A DNA stretch of 64,000 bases from Paramyrothecium sp. XJ0827. Its lineage: Eukaryota; Ascomycota; Sordariomycetes; Hypocreales; Stachybotryaceae. Both the position numbers and the translations under genes were made by a program. Positions within the stretch are counted from its first letter, which is position 1; each line of letters opens with the position of its first letter. This document shows positions 35,101 through 46,533 of the stretch, piece after piece. Below the pieces are notes generated by a model that was not told the origin of the DNA, made no database searches, and saw nothing but the letters and a program-made list of their open reading frames with translations. The stretch covers positions 3,162,001-3,226,000 of the forward strand of contig JAJFPB010000005.1 in NCBI GenBank assembly GCA_020881915.1. Direction: 5' to 3'.

Positions 35101-36216
35101 GGCTCTAAACAGAGCCGGAAAAAGCAAGCGCTACGGCCTTTTCGTCCAGGTGCGGCCGCGAAACGCAGGTCGGTGAGCGCTAGCATGGGTTGCCTTCATT
35201 CGGACCAGGGCCACTCTGTGCCGCAGAGAATTCTTCTAGAAGGATTCCCTCTCCGCCCAGACCATCCAAGAAAAGGAGTGACTGAACCATCTCGGTAAAG
35301 GCTCATTTCAAGCTCCTGCGCAGGTGGCGCGGGAGCCAAAGTCCATTTGTGCTTCATTGTTGTTGTAGAGGACAGTTCCTTGCTTTCTCCGTCTACGGGC
35401 TTCCGTCTTGGATGGCAATAGGACTCGTTGCGTCTGGTTAGCCTGTGACCGCAACGATCACCTTTACTTTTGTGCTTTTGAGCAAGATATGCCTTGCCTG
35501 CTGTAAGCTCTTTTTGCTATACCTACATACACAAACAGGAAACCTGAAACAATAGCATCGAGGATACAAACCTGGCCAAGCCTCAAATGGATTCATTTAC
35601 GCTAGACGCCACTCATTGGGCAACCCCATCAGCGGAAAGATCTCAGGTCCTAATTATGTACCGATTTGCTAGGCTGCTGGCTCGGCCATCCCCGGATGAC
35701 GACAGGGTTCAACGGGTTCCTGCTGTACCACCCTGGGCACCTGGCTTTCAAGCTCATTTTTCTGCACCCCGGTCATGCGAACATCAGGAGAGTGGGACAA
35801 TGACCGGGGGGGCCCTAGCTGAAATCCAAGTCGGAATCAGGGCCCCGGGAGCCGTAAGAGCAAAACCATGGCTTACATCACCTTGCGATGCTGTTTAAAG
35901 GGTGGTACTAAAGGAGTCGGAACCCAGTGCCCTCCATTTCCATGGGTGGTGCACGTTGGGACGGTCTGTGCCATCGTTGCAACGATGGAGACCCCGACAA
36001 GCGGCCTTGTCGCGGAGCTGGAGATATCCATACAAAATAACGTGGCCCATGCAGTTGGTGACATCCTTTAAGAAAGCAATCTGCCCCTTGTTGTCTGATT
36101 GTCTGGGGAAGAACACACATATGACCACGGGCACTGCCGCGCAAGCCCGTTCTCCCAACCATTCTTTCACACATGCTCGATCTCCACCATCAACGTCAAG
36201 TCCATTCGAGCCCATC
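32167..36216. other. 4-kb gene-poor stretch with AT-rich inverted-repeat island
   Basis: Upstream of both the NACHT gene (minus) and the Pth11-like gene (plus). No ORF here shows domains or splice-consistent extension. 33480-33690 is strongly AT-rich and holds a perfect 14-bp inverted repeat. Part of a dispersed repeat lies at 34367-34397. The remainder looks like decayed, non-coding sequence. Confidence 0.5.
33555..33615. repeat. AT-rich inverted repeat, 14-bp perfect arms
   Basis: AATCCTTAAATAAA at 33555-33568 is the exact reverse complement of TTTATTTAAGGATT at 33602-33615, with a 33-bp spacer. It sits in an AT island inside otherwise GC-balanced DNA. It may be a remnant of a small inverted-repeat transposable element or a hairpin; no target-site duplication was identified. 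Confidence 0.6.
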
Positions 36217-37713
36217 ATGTCGGCCGAAAACTTCCCTAACCTGAACGGCATGGACGCGCCGCCGCCGGGAACCAAGGAGTATGCGGAATGGGCGGCGCAG
36301 GATCTTCGCCCAACCATCTTGGCCTTGCTGTGGATATTTCTGGTGCTCTGCAACGTGTTCGTGGGGCTTCGACTTTACGTTCGTTTACGCGTTTACCGAC
36401 GTCTCCTCCATGACGACTGGTGGTTGATCGCAGGACTGGTATGGCCGTGACTCTTGTGGTGACAAACGACAAGAACTAACTCTTGGAATTGAACAGTCTG
36501 CAGGCTTTCTGTCCGCCGCCCTCGCGACGATTGCTGTGACCTACGGCAATGGAAGGCACATGCCGGTTCTGAGCGCGGACCAGCGAGAGGGTGTCAAGCT
36601 ATGGACCACCATGGCGTTCTGCCCCGGTATCCTCTTCTTTGGACTGCCGAAGCTGGCTGTGCTTACACTACTCGTTCGCCTTCTCGACCCTAAAAGGTGG
36701 CTCAGGTGCTTCCTTTGGGGCATTGTCTGGGTCAGCCAGCTTTCATTCATTTGCCTCATTGGCCTCGTTATTGGCCGATGCAACCCTCCCAGGAAAATAT
36801 GGGACATCGATGCAAAGGGCAAATGCATGCCCATCACGGTAGTCACAGATTTCGGCGTATACGTAGGAGGTATGAGTCGCCGCTCCCATCTCCGAACCAC
36901 AAGCAGCACAGGTCCTAACGTTCTTGGCAGCTCTATCGGCGCTTGTCGACGTGATTCTTGCTGTCTACCCCGCCGTGGTGCTTTTCCGAATGCCAATGTC
37001 ACTGCGAAGGAGGATCGGGTTGACCGCATCGCTCGGAATCGGGTCCATGTGAGTGCTCCGTTCGACAACGGCGCGACCGTCAAGGCCGACCGCTGACGTG
37101 CATTACAGTGGTGGCGCTATTGCCATTTACAAAACGCTCATTATTCCAGATGGCCTTGGGCATCCCGACTTTTCATGTATGTGGAAGCTGATGTTGCCGG
37201 CTCTCTCTCCGACAAATGGACAGCGGCTAACAATCATGACAGATCACAGTGCAAACATCATCATTTGGACAACGTAAGTTTGATCCATGCTTGCGTCTCT
37301 GGGAATGAGCCCTGCTAACACCATTCCGCAGCATCGAAGGCAGCACTGTCATCATGGCAGCCTCCATTCCAGTCTTCGCACCTTTGGTAGACATGGTGCT
37401 CAAAGGCCGAAACCCCTTCCGACGCTCTCACGGAAGCGACAAGCCCTACAACAATGTCGTGAAACAGTCACACGAAATGAGTACACACGGTTTCACCACT
37501 GCCGGGTCAGCGGAGAGGGGCCGGAGCAATTTCTCAGAAAGCCAGGTGGACATCCTTTCGATAAACCGGGACTGCAACGGCACACCACTTCCTGGACCAG
37601 GCCAAATCATCTGCACGAATGAGGTCAGCATCACGTATGAGGATGGGCCGCTGCTTGATCCGCTCGAGGCAATGCTTCGCGGATACGATACGAGGACGTG
37701 GCGTGGTTGGTGA
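36217..37713 (+). CDS. Seven-transmembrane Pth11/rhodopsin-like fungal membrane protein
   Basis: Six exons (36217-36438, 36497-36869, 36931-37048, 37109-37176, 37243-37273, 37332-37713) give 397 residues. It belongs to the large fungal integral membrane family with a rhodopsin-like fold seen around Pth11-type receptors. Visible hydrophobic helices include LRPTILALLWIFLVLCNVFV, LSAALATIAVTY, GILFFGLPKLAVLTLLVRLL, VSQLSFICLIGLVIG, ALVDVILAVYPAVVLF, ITYG-independent short helices in exons 4-5, and IEGSTVIMAASIPVFAPLVD. Family marks are the DDWW after TM2 and GRCNPPRKIWD in an extracellular loop. No CFEM domain precedes TM1. The C-terminal tail is hydrophilic. Start ATG 36217 is preferred over 36121 because the extra upstream residues are low complexity. 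The ligand and any signalling role are unknown. Confidence 0.88.
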
Positions 37714-38580
37714 GAAACGAGCCCTGGATGGCTTGACAACGGGAAACGGAGCGTATGATACCCCATGGACTGCCGGTAGTGGTCCATAATCTTTTGTCGC
37801 CTTTGGATTCGATACATGCGTGCTCTTTATTTCTCGATTGGCGTGGACAGCGATGGTGTTTCTGGATTTGGACAAAACAGGCGTTTATCCGACACGGTCA
37901 TAGGACGACCCTTCACAAAACAGGATTTCTTGGGTTTACTTGCCGGTCTTATTTTCACACAAACGAGGTCATTACAAAAACGAAATAATGATAGTATTCT
38001 TTGTGCTCGGAGGTTTTATAGCGAAGACCTCGAGGTCATCGTAAAGTGGCACGCTCAAGTCGATTGCACCCTTGGCTGCTAATCATAAAAATAATTTCTA
38101 CCTTATGCAGCTGTCCTATTGAAATGCCTTGATGTCGTACTTATCTTTCGCCCAATGCTGTAGTTGTATTGTAGACCAGCCATAGCTTGTGGTAGTCTAG
38201 TGCATGTTTTGCCAAACAAGACATGTCGAGACTTAGCCTTGCCAGATTGATCCAGGTTCACTAACTTTGGGAACGATTACGCTCGCGCTTGCGTTCGAAG
38301 GAATTGGAAGCGTTGCTAGCGCCCTTGAAATGAATGTTCCGTCGTAATAAATCTGTTTTGGTATTAAGCACAGGAGCCCTAGACCTCTGGGAGCTCACTA
38401 GGTTCTTGTGGGAAGACGTTCCATGGCTTTGGATCCCCCCACAGGGGCCGCCGCACTGGATGAGGAGCTCCACTTGGTCAAGATTTTCTATTTTCAGTTA
38501 TATTAAGCTAAACTAGAGCCTTGCTACATTAGTCCAATTGCTGGGGAGCACGGCTAGGCTCGCTTGTCGGTCGAGGTTGA

Positions 38581-39207
38581 TTACTGTATTCCAACGTGAG
38601 CAGCCCCAGCAGGGTTGCAGTACGCCAGTCTTGCCATTTCCCAGGAAGTCAGGATGGGATAGTGTACTATGGTACGAAGGTCCATGCAGCAAAATTTGTC
38701 GGGTACGGTTTTGAGGCCCGGTGTTTGCTCGTTCCGCAAGTTCATGTATGCACGCCAGAATCTCCGCTCACAGTTGGCCACCAAACGATCGGTCAGAACT
38801 CTGCCAAGAACCATTTGACATTCCGGCTCGCAGAATTGGAACTCTGGTACAATAATCTGATCAATGGCTAAAAGGCACTGGGCGACGGTGGGGCCGAAGA
38901 CTGAGTTTTATAGATTACCATCGTTCTGGGGTTGGCTGTTCGACCGACTGCATTAAGCACCAAGTCCTTCTAGTAGAATACTCTTCCGCACCTGGGTTGA
39001 CAATTGCCCTTTCTCAGACCTTGAACATCTTTCATGGCCACCTCGCAATCGCCTAGCGATGACTTCAATAAGCAAGGGGATTGCTGCATTATGTGCAAAA
39101 TAGAGGACAAGAGGCCAGCGGATTCGACTACAACTGGTTGGGGGCGTACAGATCCTAGCATGCGAAAACATACGACAATGCGTAATATTTTCTCTCGGCC
39201 CATTCAT
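38581..39207 (-). pseudogene. Possible decayed coding relic, family not recognised
   Basis: Two minus-strand open segments (39207-38953 and 38814-38581) lie in the same reading frame. The frame between them is interrupted only by TAA at 38953-38955 and a second TAA near 38913. The later part reads protein-like: VFGPTVAQCLLAIDQIIVPE, LTDRLVANCERRFWRAYMNL. No family is recognised, and an intron could remove one or both stops. The surrounding region is gene-poor and decayed, which favours a relic over an active gene. Confidence 0.3.
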
Positions 39208-40485
39208 GTCTGAGCACCTGAAACAAGTATCGATTAATTGATGCCTAAGGAATAACTGTCAAGGCAGGTAGAGGGGCGGATTGTCGCAGTGCACAGAAGA
39301 TTATCACTTGCCTCCCAAACAAGGCATTTAAATCAGACCAAAGCAGTAGCTTGTAACAATTTTTTTTTTCGATTTCTATGAGCTATTATAGAACTCAACT
39401 ACGCCTTCGGATGACCACTGTGGCCAGGTGTGGAGGGAAATCACCTCGTTTATTGCAACAGAGACTGCAGCCGACAAATACTTGAAACTGATTTCTTAAG
39501 ATGATCAAATCGTATTCAACGCTTTGGTTCAGATCAATGCTCTCATACTCGTGAGGTCTCTATCGTAGTCCACGATGGTTGAATGAGATAAGTAGAGATC
39601 GCAAAGCTCTATCCTCGAGATATGTTATTTAGAAAGATGCCAGAAGACCTTGGATGATCTTAAAGAGGTTAAAGCTCATGATATTCTTTTAATATTATAT
39701 ATTTGTTATTCTTTTACTATTATTTTGCTATTCTTTTATTACTCTCTCATTATTCTCTTATTATGGTCATTGGTTCAAGTAATAGTGATGGGATAAGAAC
39801 GATCGCAGACTCACATCATCTTATTATTCGAAATATTCCTTTTCATTATGTAGCGCTGTTTTCTGAGCACTTTCGTTCGCCTGAAACTTAATAGTTTTCC
39901 AATAGACTTGCCGTTTCATTGCCATTCGTACCAAACCACGCCTTATCGGCCTTCGCTGTGTTCTTCACCAATATTTGGGCTGGATCAAGCACCCTGCGTT
40001 GGGCAACTGGGACGATTCTGAAATCCTGACCACATTGAGAAAAGGTCACCATGATAGCCTAGAGAGAATTACGTGGCCAATTTTGTTGCGCACTCAGTGA
40101 AACTTGGCAATTTTATCTCATAAGTGGTCTATCCGTAGCAATCTCGAATACTTTAAAATCCTTCCATAAATCGTGGGAACATCCAGTTTCACAATCGCGA
40201 AACCTTTGATCAGTCCAACTCCAACGAACCATCACCCGAATGAAATACAAGCATTGTCTTGCTTATAAATGATAGAGTCACTTTGGTGTATTTCACATGC
40301 TGGCTAGTGGCTTTCAATATCCAATATCTATGTGGATTTCTGATGCCCAGCATTATTGATTAGCATACACATACATCGATGGAACATCTATATGGCTCTA
40401 TACTATTGAAGACATACTCACGTAGAATAGGATTGAAAAGAGATACGTTATTTATCAGTGTATTGGGATTCTTTTCATCTCAGTT

Positions 40486-40488
<3 letters not shown>

Positions 40489-40524
<36 letters not shown>
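40489..40524 (+). repeat. Poly-A homopolymer (36 A)
   Basis: Uninterrupted 36-base A run, about 50 bp beyond the stop codon of the minus-strand thioesterase-like gene (poly-T in that gene's sense). Such a run could be a retroposon tail or slippage-prone satellite; no element body was identified beside it. Confidence 0.85.
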
Positions 40525-40534
<10 letters not shown>

Positions 40535-40573
40535 TACAAATCTCCTGGCTTCGCGCAGTTGAGGGATGCTCAG

Positions 40574-41655
40574 CTAAAGCACGGAGTTTGGTTTCGCTTT
40601 CCGGAACTTTCTCTGAGCCTCCAGGACCAAGATAAGCTGGTGAGCTATACAGATGAGCTCCATGTTCTCATTGCATATAGAGATATCGAGATCCATTCTC
40701 CCACCCTCGAGCATCTTGGTTTCTATTCGCGTAAAGATCCAACGCAAACCATCCTCGGGAAGCCTCCTTTTGAATTCAATATCGAAGGTAGCAGTCATGT
40801 TGATTACTGAAGATTTGGATAATTCGGCGAGCGTTTTATTTATACACGCAGCAACTCCGGGGTGGTTCTCTGCCCATTGTTCGACTTTCTGGAAATCAGC
40901 GCGCCCGTCGAACGATGCCCCATTACGCAGTAGTGTGTCGGACATAGAGGGAAATAGATCAGCCATCATGGAGATGTATGTCGCGTCCATTCGCTCGTCT
41001 CCTGCGAATCGGTTCCATGCATCGCAAACTCCATCCACCTGGAAGCCGCCTCGTGGATTCAATATGAGTAGACGACCAGTGTAGGGAATGACTTCTCCAG
41101 TAAGACGCGCGGGCAGCCAGTGATCATCCGGTTCACAGTTTGAGACACGCTCAAAGTCAGGTGTAGGTTTCGGCCTGGGAGTCAGGCTCCAGTCTGTCGG
41201 AGCGGAGGGTCCGACGGATCGGTCAAAGTTGGTTGTTGTTACGAAAGCAGCCACTCTTATCTGGTTGTTTTGGGATAGATTCACTTGAAAAGTGCTTATC
41301 ACAGCACCGAGCTTGAGAGGTGATATGGTCACCGTGCTGTCGCAATGCTCGCACGACCGAAGAAAATTGAGATGAAGCTTCAGAACGTCGGGTTGGTTGA
41401 GCCGCGCCAGCGTTGGCTCGTTTCGGAGGTGAGTAAGTACAGCATGATGGATGACAGCCGCCACACATCCGCCAATAAGTGCTAGAAAAGTATTCAATTA
41501 GTTTAGTTCAGATGAAAGGCGATTTGGGCCAATCCCATTCATAATATCAAACTCCACGTACTTGAGGCAAGAGTCCAATCAACGTGCCAGGAAGCGGTAT
41601 ATGTGCCGGGCGCGGTCTGTTGGAGACGAATCTGGTCGTGCAAAATGCTTGACAT
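40574..41655 (-). CDS. Thioesterase-like (double hot-dog) superfamily protein
   Basis: Two exons, 41655-41562 and 41481-40574, give 333 residues. The 80-bp intron (GTACGT...TTTTCTAG, with a CTAAAC/CTAAT branch region) restores the strongly family-like N-terminus SWHVDWTLASTLIGGCVAA; an unspliced start lacks it. The pattern matches fungal acyl-CoA thioesterase-like proteins: an N-terminal hot-dog with DVLKLHLNFLRSCEHCDSTV, a variable linker with RPKPTPDFERVSNCEPDDHW, and a second hot-dog ending CIAHQLILVLEAQRKF. A specific substrate cannot be assigned. It is divergent from ADE2 across a 0.9-kb gap. Confidence 0.85.
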
Positions 41656-42589
41656 GGCACCGAAAATAAAATATTACTGTCAGGAAACAACGAAAGTTGT
41701 ACAAAGAGTTAGGAGGTATGTGCGCGATCTGGGTTCGGCAAAGGACAGATGTGAAATCCTGGAGCTAATTATTCCGGTTTGAAATATATTGGGAAGGCTT
41801 ACTCGCTCTTTATGAACCGAGGATGACGACCAGCCAAACCTATTAACCCCGGATGTAGTGAGCTTGGCGTCAAGCGGTTGGCTAGTAAACCCTGCAGTCA
41901 GCACAGGGAGAACGGTCTGTCCGGTATAGCTTCAAGGGCACAAATCTCACGTCTTGGCAGGTAAGATTTATCACATCAAGATCTTGAGCAGATTCGATCA
42001 AAGTGTATGTCCACACACAATATTCTAGGCGAAGCATGATGGTGCTGACCATGAGTTTGCATTCAATGATTAGCTTGCAGGTTCGTAAGACCGCACCAAT
42101 CTTGACTTGCAGAACACAAAGGAGCGACTCCCAGGTTTTCGTGCTGCTAATTTCCTCATTACAATTCCATAGATCTTCTTTTCTAAAGCTATGTCATTCG
42201 ATAATGTCTGTATCGTGGAGTGGTTATCATGGAGATAGTTTTGAGTTGGTGGCAGCCCACTGTATTACACTTTTACGCCCCAACAGCCGCAAGATCCAGA
42301 TAATATGCGCAAAGAAAATTTTTTTGTCGTTGCCAAAACATCATTTTTTATTTAAATCAAGGTCGAGCCCGTTTCGAGATCTCCAGCTGAGTAAATTCCA
42401 TCTCTTCTCCGCAAACCTCACTGTGATCTTTTGAACCGCTCCAAGCACGTGACTCACCGCAAAGCCGACTTTATCCAACTTCGGCTTAGCTAACAAGATC
42501 TTCTCGCTCATTTTCCGTGAAGCGCAAGAAGTAATTCGACAATCGGGATTTTCAGCTTCACGGAAACGCATTGCTCGAATTTTTTCGCC
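41656..42589. other. Divergent promoter region of the thioesterase-like gene and ADE2
   Basis: No supportable gene. ORFs present are short and without domains. Confidence 0.5.
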
Positions 42590-44531
42590 ATGGGAAAGAG
42601 CCAAGTCATTGGAGTGCTGGGCGGCGGCCAGCTGGCCAGGATGCTCCAGGAGCAGGCCATGCTGCTTGGTGTTGAGCTTGTCGTACTTGACCAGGCCGGG
42701 TGCCCTGCCCACCAAATAAACCAAAACGACAAGCATGTCATAGGGTCGTTCCGGGACCCTGTGAAGATTCGCGAGCTCGCCAAGAAAGTTGATATTCTCA
42801 CAATTGAGATTGAGCATATCAACACTCAGGTTCTCGAGGAAATCGCCACCGTTGGCGTCGATGTTGGCGGGGGTCAAATGAAGAAAGTTCCCGTGCACCC
42901 CTCATGGGAAACCCTGCGACTGATCCAGGACAAATATCTTCAAAAGGAGCATTTCCACAAAGAGGGCATTCCTATTGCGCCTCAAATGAAAATCAATTCC
43001 GGAGACGCCATGCTGAGCTCTCTGCAAGAAGCAGGACAGTCCTACGGTTTCCCCTTCATGTTGAAGGCACGCACGGAATCATACGATGGTCGTGGCAATT
43101 ACAAAGTCAACAGCGCCCAAGACTTCGAGGATGCCATCAAAACCATGGGCCAGCTTCCTCTTTATGCCGAGAAGTTCCAGCCCTTCCAAAAAGAACTTGC
43201 AGTCATGGTTGTGAGAACCGAAACCGATGAGGGAGAGCTGCGAGATGTTTTCGCCTACCCAGCTGTTGAGACTGTCCATGTCGACAGCATCTGTGCCAAC
43301 GTCTTTTACCCGCCTCGACAGGTGCCAGCTGATGTTTGTGAGGCGGCGCGGAAGACGGCCTCCAACGTCATCAGGACGCTCAAGGGCCGAGGTGTCTTTG
43401 CGGTGGAAATGTTCCTCTTGGAGAATGGTAGGTATTCTCGACATCACGCTGCGAATACGTTGCTCATCTGGTGTTAGGACAATTGGTTATTAATGAAGTT
43501 GCACCGAGACCGTAAGTAGGTTGTCGCAGTACTTGCGGATTATAGCTAACATGGCTATCTACAGACACAACTCGGGGCATTACACAATTGAGGCTGTGCC
43601 GTTCATGTCTCAATACAGGGCACAGCTTTATTCAATACTTGACATTGTCCCCCCTTCCCTGAAGCTGAAGCCTCGTGTCTCAAGCGCAATCATGGTCAAC
43701 ATTTTGGGTGGCGCACAGGAGAAGTCTCATGATTCACTGGTTGATTTAACATACACACTACCCCAGGAAAACATGGATGTTTTCCTTCATCTGTATGGCA
43801 AATCTTCCAAGCCGGGCCGCAAGATCGGACACATCACGGCCACGTCATACTCATCGGACGTTGACCTCGAGCAACTGGCTGCTCCGCTGATCAAAGAGGC
43901 GGACTCGATTCGCCAGGAACGCGTCAACGCTAAATCCGCTGATATGCGACCCACTGCTGCTGCCACCTCTTCACAACCATCTGCCGTCGTCTCTGGCTCA
44001 ACGTCTTCCCGTGACACGGAGAAGCCTTTGGTTGTGATCACTATGGGTTCGGACTCAGACCTCCACGTCCTTCGCGGCGCTTTCGAGGTCCTGGAGCGAT
44101 TCCGTGTCCCCTATGATTTTACCATCACTTCTGCTCACCGTACGCCGCATCTGATGAGTGAGTTGGCCAAGTCTGCAGCTGATCGAGGCATCCGTGTCCT
44201 CATTGCCGCTGCTGGCGGTGCAGCTGCCCTTCCAGGTATGCTGGCTTCCGAGACACCCATCCCGGTTATTGGCGTCCCAGTTAAGGCGACGCACCTGGAC
44301 GGCAACGACAGCTTGCTCTCGATTGTGCAGATGCCCCGTGGTTGTCCTGTCGCAACGGTGGGCATCAACAACTCGACCAACGCCGCCATGCTAGCCGTGC
44401 GTATCCTCGGAACTGGGGATGCAAAGTATAGGAAGGCTATGGCGGACTACATGCAACAGATGTGTGATGAAGTTGAGGTTAAAGCCGCGAAGCTTCGGGA
44501 GATCGGCTGGGAAGCTTACTTGAAGAAGTAG
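42590..44531 (+). CDS. ADE2: Phosphoribosylaminoimidazole carboxylase (bifunctional ADE2)
   Basis: Carboxylates aminoimidazole ribonucleotide to CAIR in purine synthesis. Exons 42590-43427, 43478-43511 (only 34 nt) and 43565-44531 encode 612 residues. The N-terminal ATP-grasp (PurK-like) part has VIGVLGGGQLARMLQ, KARTESYDGRGNY, and, across the small exon, VINEVAPRPHNSGHYTIEA. The C-terminal PurE-like part has ITMGSDSDL, TITSAHRTPHLM, IAAAGGAAALPGMLAS, PVIGVPVK and QMPRGCPVATVGINNSTNAA. All family blocks are intact. A housekeeping gene embedded in an otherwise accessory-looking stretch. ADE2 loss in fungi usually gives coloured colonies (known for the family). Confidence 0.97.
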
Positions 44532-45049
44532 ACGGTTAGGAACGAAGTGAACATAGGAGCAATGCCCTCGAGTTCAGCCTGTCTTTCTGTATTCATTCAG
44601 TTTCAGTTACTCTAAAGTTAGCTCAAAGCTGGGGCTCATGCCCTTCTGCCGCGCTTAGAATCGCAAGCTCAATTGTCGAAGCCAGACCAGTGCCCCACGC
44701 CTTCAGTTTAATCTCCATGAGATACCCAACCCTCCTCGGAACACAAAATAAAAGACCTGTCGTTGATCCTGTGTTGTTGATGTCACGTGAATGCTAACCT
44801 GGTCAGTTCTGCTGCCAAGGCGACTCACCCGGACTGACACAACACGTCATTGAAACAGACGTCATTGCATTTGAATAGATTGAATTTGTCCGGCTCCATG
44901 CTATGGCAAAAAGAGCTCAGCCTAGTCGTTTTCTATGGCAATAGCACTATTGAGTTATGTTGTCCTTAGCCATATCGTGGTCTTTTATATTGGTTAGTGC
45001 ACTAGATATGGTTTGAGAGCTTGTGACACTCAAGGTTCCTTACTTCGAA

Positions 45050-45068
45050 GGGGGGGGGGGTGGGTGGG
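45050..45068 (+). repeat. G-run with G-quadruplex potential
   Basis: Eleven G, then TGGGTGGG. It can form an intramolecular quadruplex on the plus strand. It lies about 520 bp beyond the ADE2 stop, not near a promoter. Confidence 0.6.
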
Positions 45069-45246
45069 TTGCGACTTCGAACTTGACGCGGGAGTCTCCA
45101 GGAATATCTGAATCAAAGTCCGCAGCTGCAGCTATTTAGGTGTTGTTGGCGAACGAAGAAATTGACTACGTTCGGCGACGAGCATACTTTTTATGCTGCT
45201 AACAGAGCCTTTACTGCTACAGTTTGACTAACTGTGTTGACAGCAG

Positions 45247-45456
45247 ATGCTTTTTATCACTGAAGTCTGTATTGACTTTGGCTTTCCTGCTCGTATCGCA
45301 ACAGCTACAGCCATGAGTACAGACCTTAGTGTTGCAGCTACATCCCAATTTACTTCATCGAGTTCCTGTATATTAGATAGCGCTTGTAGTAAGATTTTCA
45401 TATCGCAGCATCTTCATTGTTTACTCGACCACTATATAAAAGGGTCTGGGTATTAG
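45247..45456 (+). pseudogene. Possible retrotransposon gag-pol trace
   Basis: A 69-residue frame contains SCILDSACSKIFIS, which resembles the aspartic protease start of Ty1/copia polyproteins (LDSGA/LDSAC type). No reverse transcriptase, integrase or LTR was found nearby, so at most a decayed fragment is present. The resemblance rests on one short motif. Confidence 0.2.
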
Positions 45457-46357
45457 ATCTTCTAACTGAAGTGTTCTTTTTCGTAGCTGCATCCTTATTA
45501 ATATTCTCAAATCTGGATCGTCTTAATCAATTCCTCGGTAAGATAACCAAAATCTTACTTCTTCTATTATCACTTCTACTATCGTAAGAACAGTTGTTTT
45601 ATAACACCAGTGTCGAGCTGGTGCAAAAAGTACGACAGTCTTATGCCCCTTGATGTCCTCCCAACAATAGTAATAAAGCGCAAGGTTCATCAGGCACCTG
45701 CATTATAATTTCGACAACACCATCGTTATCGCGGCCGCGTCTCCAACTCTCCATATGCCCACGCAATAGAGTCCTGATGGATGGTTCCTCACAAATCGTT
45801 AAACCCCCTTTTTAATCACACCATTATAACCGCCGCCCAACATGACATAACTTCTACCGGCTGGCCACCATTAGCTAGTATATCTTGGACTTGTGGCTCT
45901 ATATTCGCCAGTACTCTTATTAAGATGTTGACCGAGGTATTTAGTCCTCTTCTTGAAGAGCCCACCGAAGAATCCCCAAGTGATGGGGGGGCCTCGTGTC
46001 AGAGACTGGGCTGCTGAATCAGAGGGAAGAGCGTTATGGGTGCCGTAACTGTAAATTAATCTTTGAAGAGCCCTAGCTACGAGGGAGCAGCGGCTCTTTA
46101 TATGAATATCTGCGCCTCTTGAAGGCTGGAACAGTTGCCGTTTCATGTGTCCTGACACCTCTCCCAAGCCTCATGTGACTAGCAGTATCTGAAAACAAGG
46201 CATATTCCCGTCTCGTACCTTTTTTTTCATACCAACATTTGTTCTTGTTGCCATATGCTCGGGAGTTAGGGTGATGGTAAATTGTTTCAGAATTTAACAT
46301 TGCGTTTATGATATATGCTCTACTACCTAGCAGCATACTTACCATATTTTAAAATAT

Positions 46358-46406
46358 ATAAAACAGTAAAATTATCGTATTCTAAAAGAAATAAAACAGT
46401 AAAATT
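46358..46406 (+). repeat. 16-bp direct repeat in AT-rich DNA
   Basis: ATAAAACAGTAAAATT occurs at 46358-46373 and again at 46391-46406, 33 bp apart. It lies just beyond the 3' end of the intact HET gene. Confidence 0.7.
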
Positions 46407-46533
46407 GGCGTTTTTATTACTCAAAAGACTAATTATAATACTATTTAGTGATTAAAGTAGTAATCATAGTATTTTATCCCTAATAAGACACCACTGGTAG
46501 GCTCGGAGGTGGCTAACCTAAGGTAATTGGTTC

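Larger units (their letters stand above)
37714..40573. other. Intergenic region with decayed coding relic, AT-rich microsatellite and poly-A
   Basis: Contains a minus-strand relic (38581-39207, listed separately), an A/T-rich stretch with repeated TTATTCT words at about 39680-39765, a T11 run near 39360, and a 36-base poly-A at 40489-40524 next to the stop of the thioesterase-like gene. No intact gene. Confidence 0.5.
44532..46533. other. Convergent intergenic region with G-tract, AT-rich repeats and possible retroelement trace
   Basis: Holds a G11-T-GGG-T-GGG tract (45050-45068), a short copia-like relic (45247-45456) and an AT-rich end with a 16-bp direct repeat (46358-46406). No intact gene. 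Confidence 0.5.

Noticed and set aside
35902..36216. N-terminal extension of the Pth11-like protein
   Set aside because: The in-frame upstream stretch is low complexity without a signal peptide or domain; the ATG at 36217 directly precedes family-like sequence.
40379..40810. 143-codon plus-strand ORF crossing the 36-A tract
   Set aside because: It encodes a poly-Lys run from the homopolymer and then the antisense of the thioesterase-like gene.
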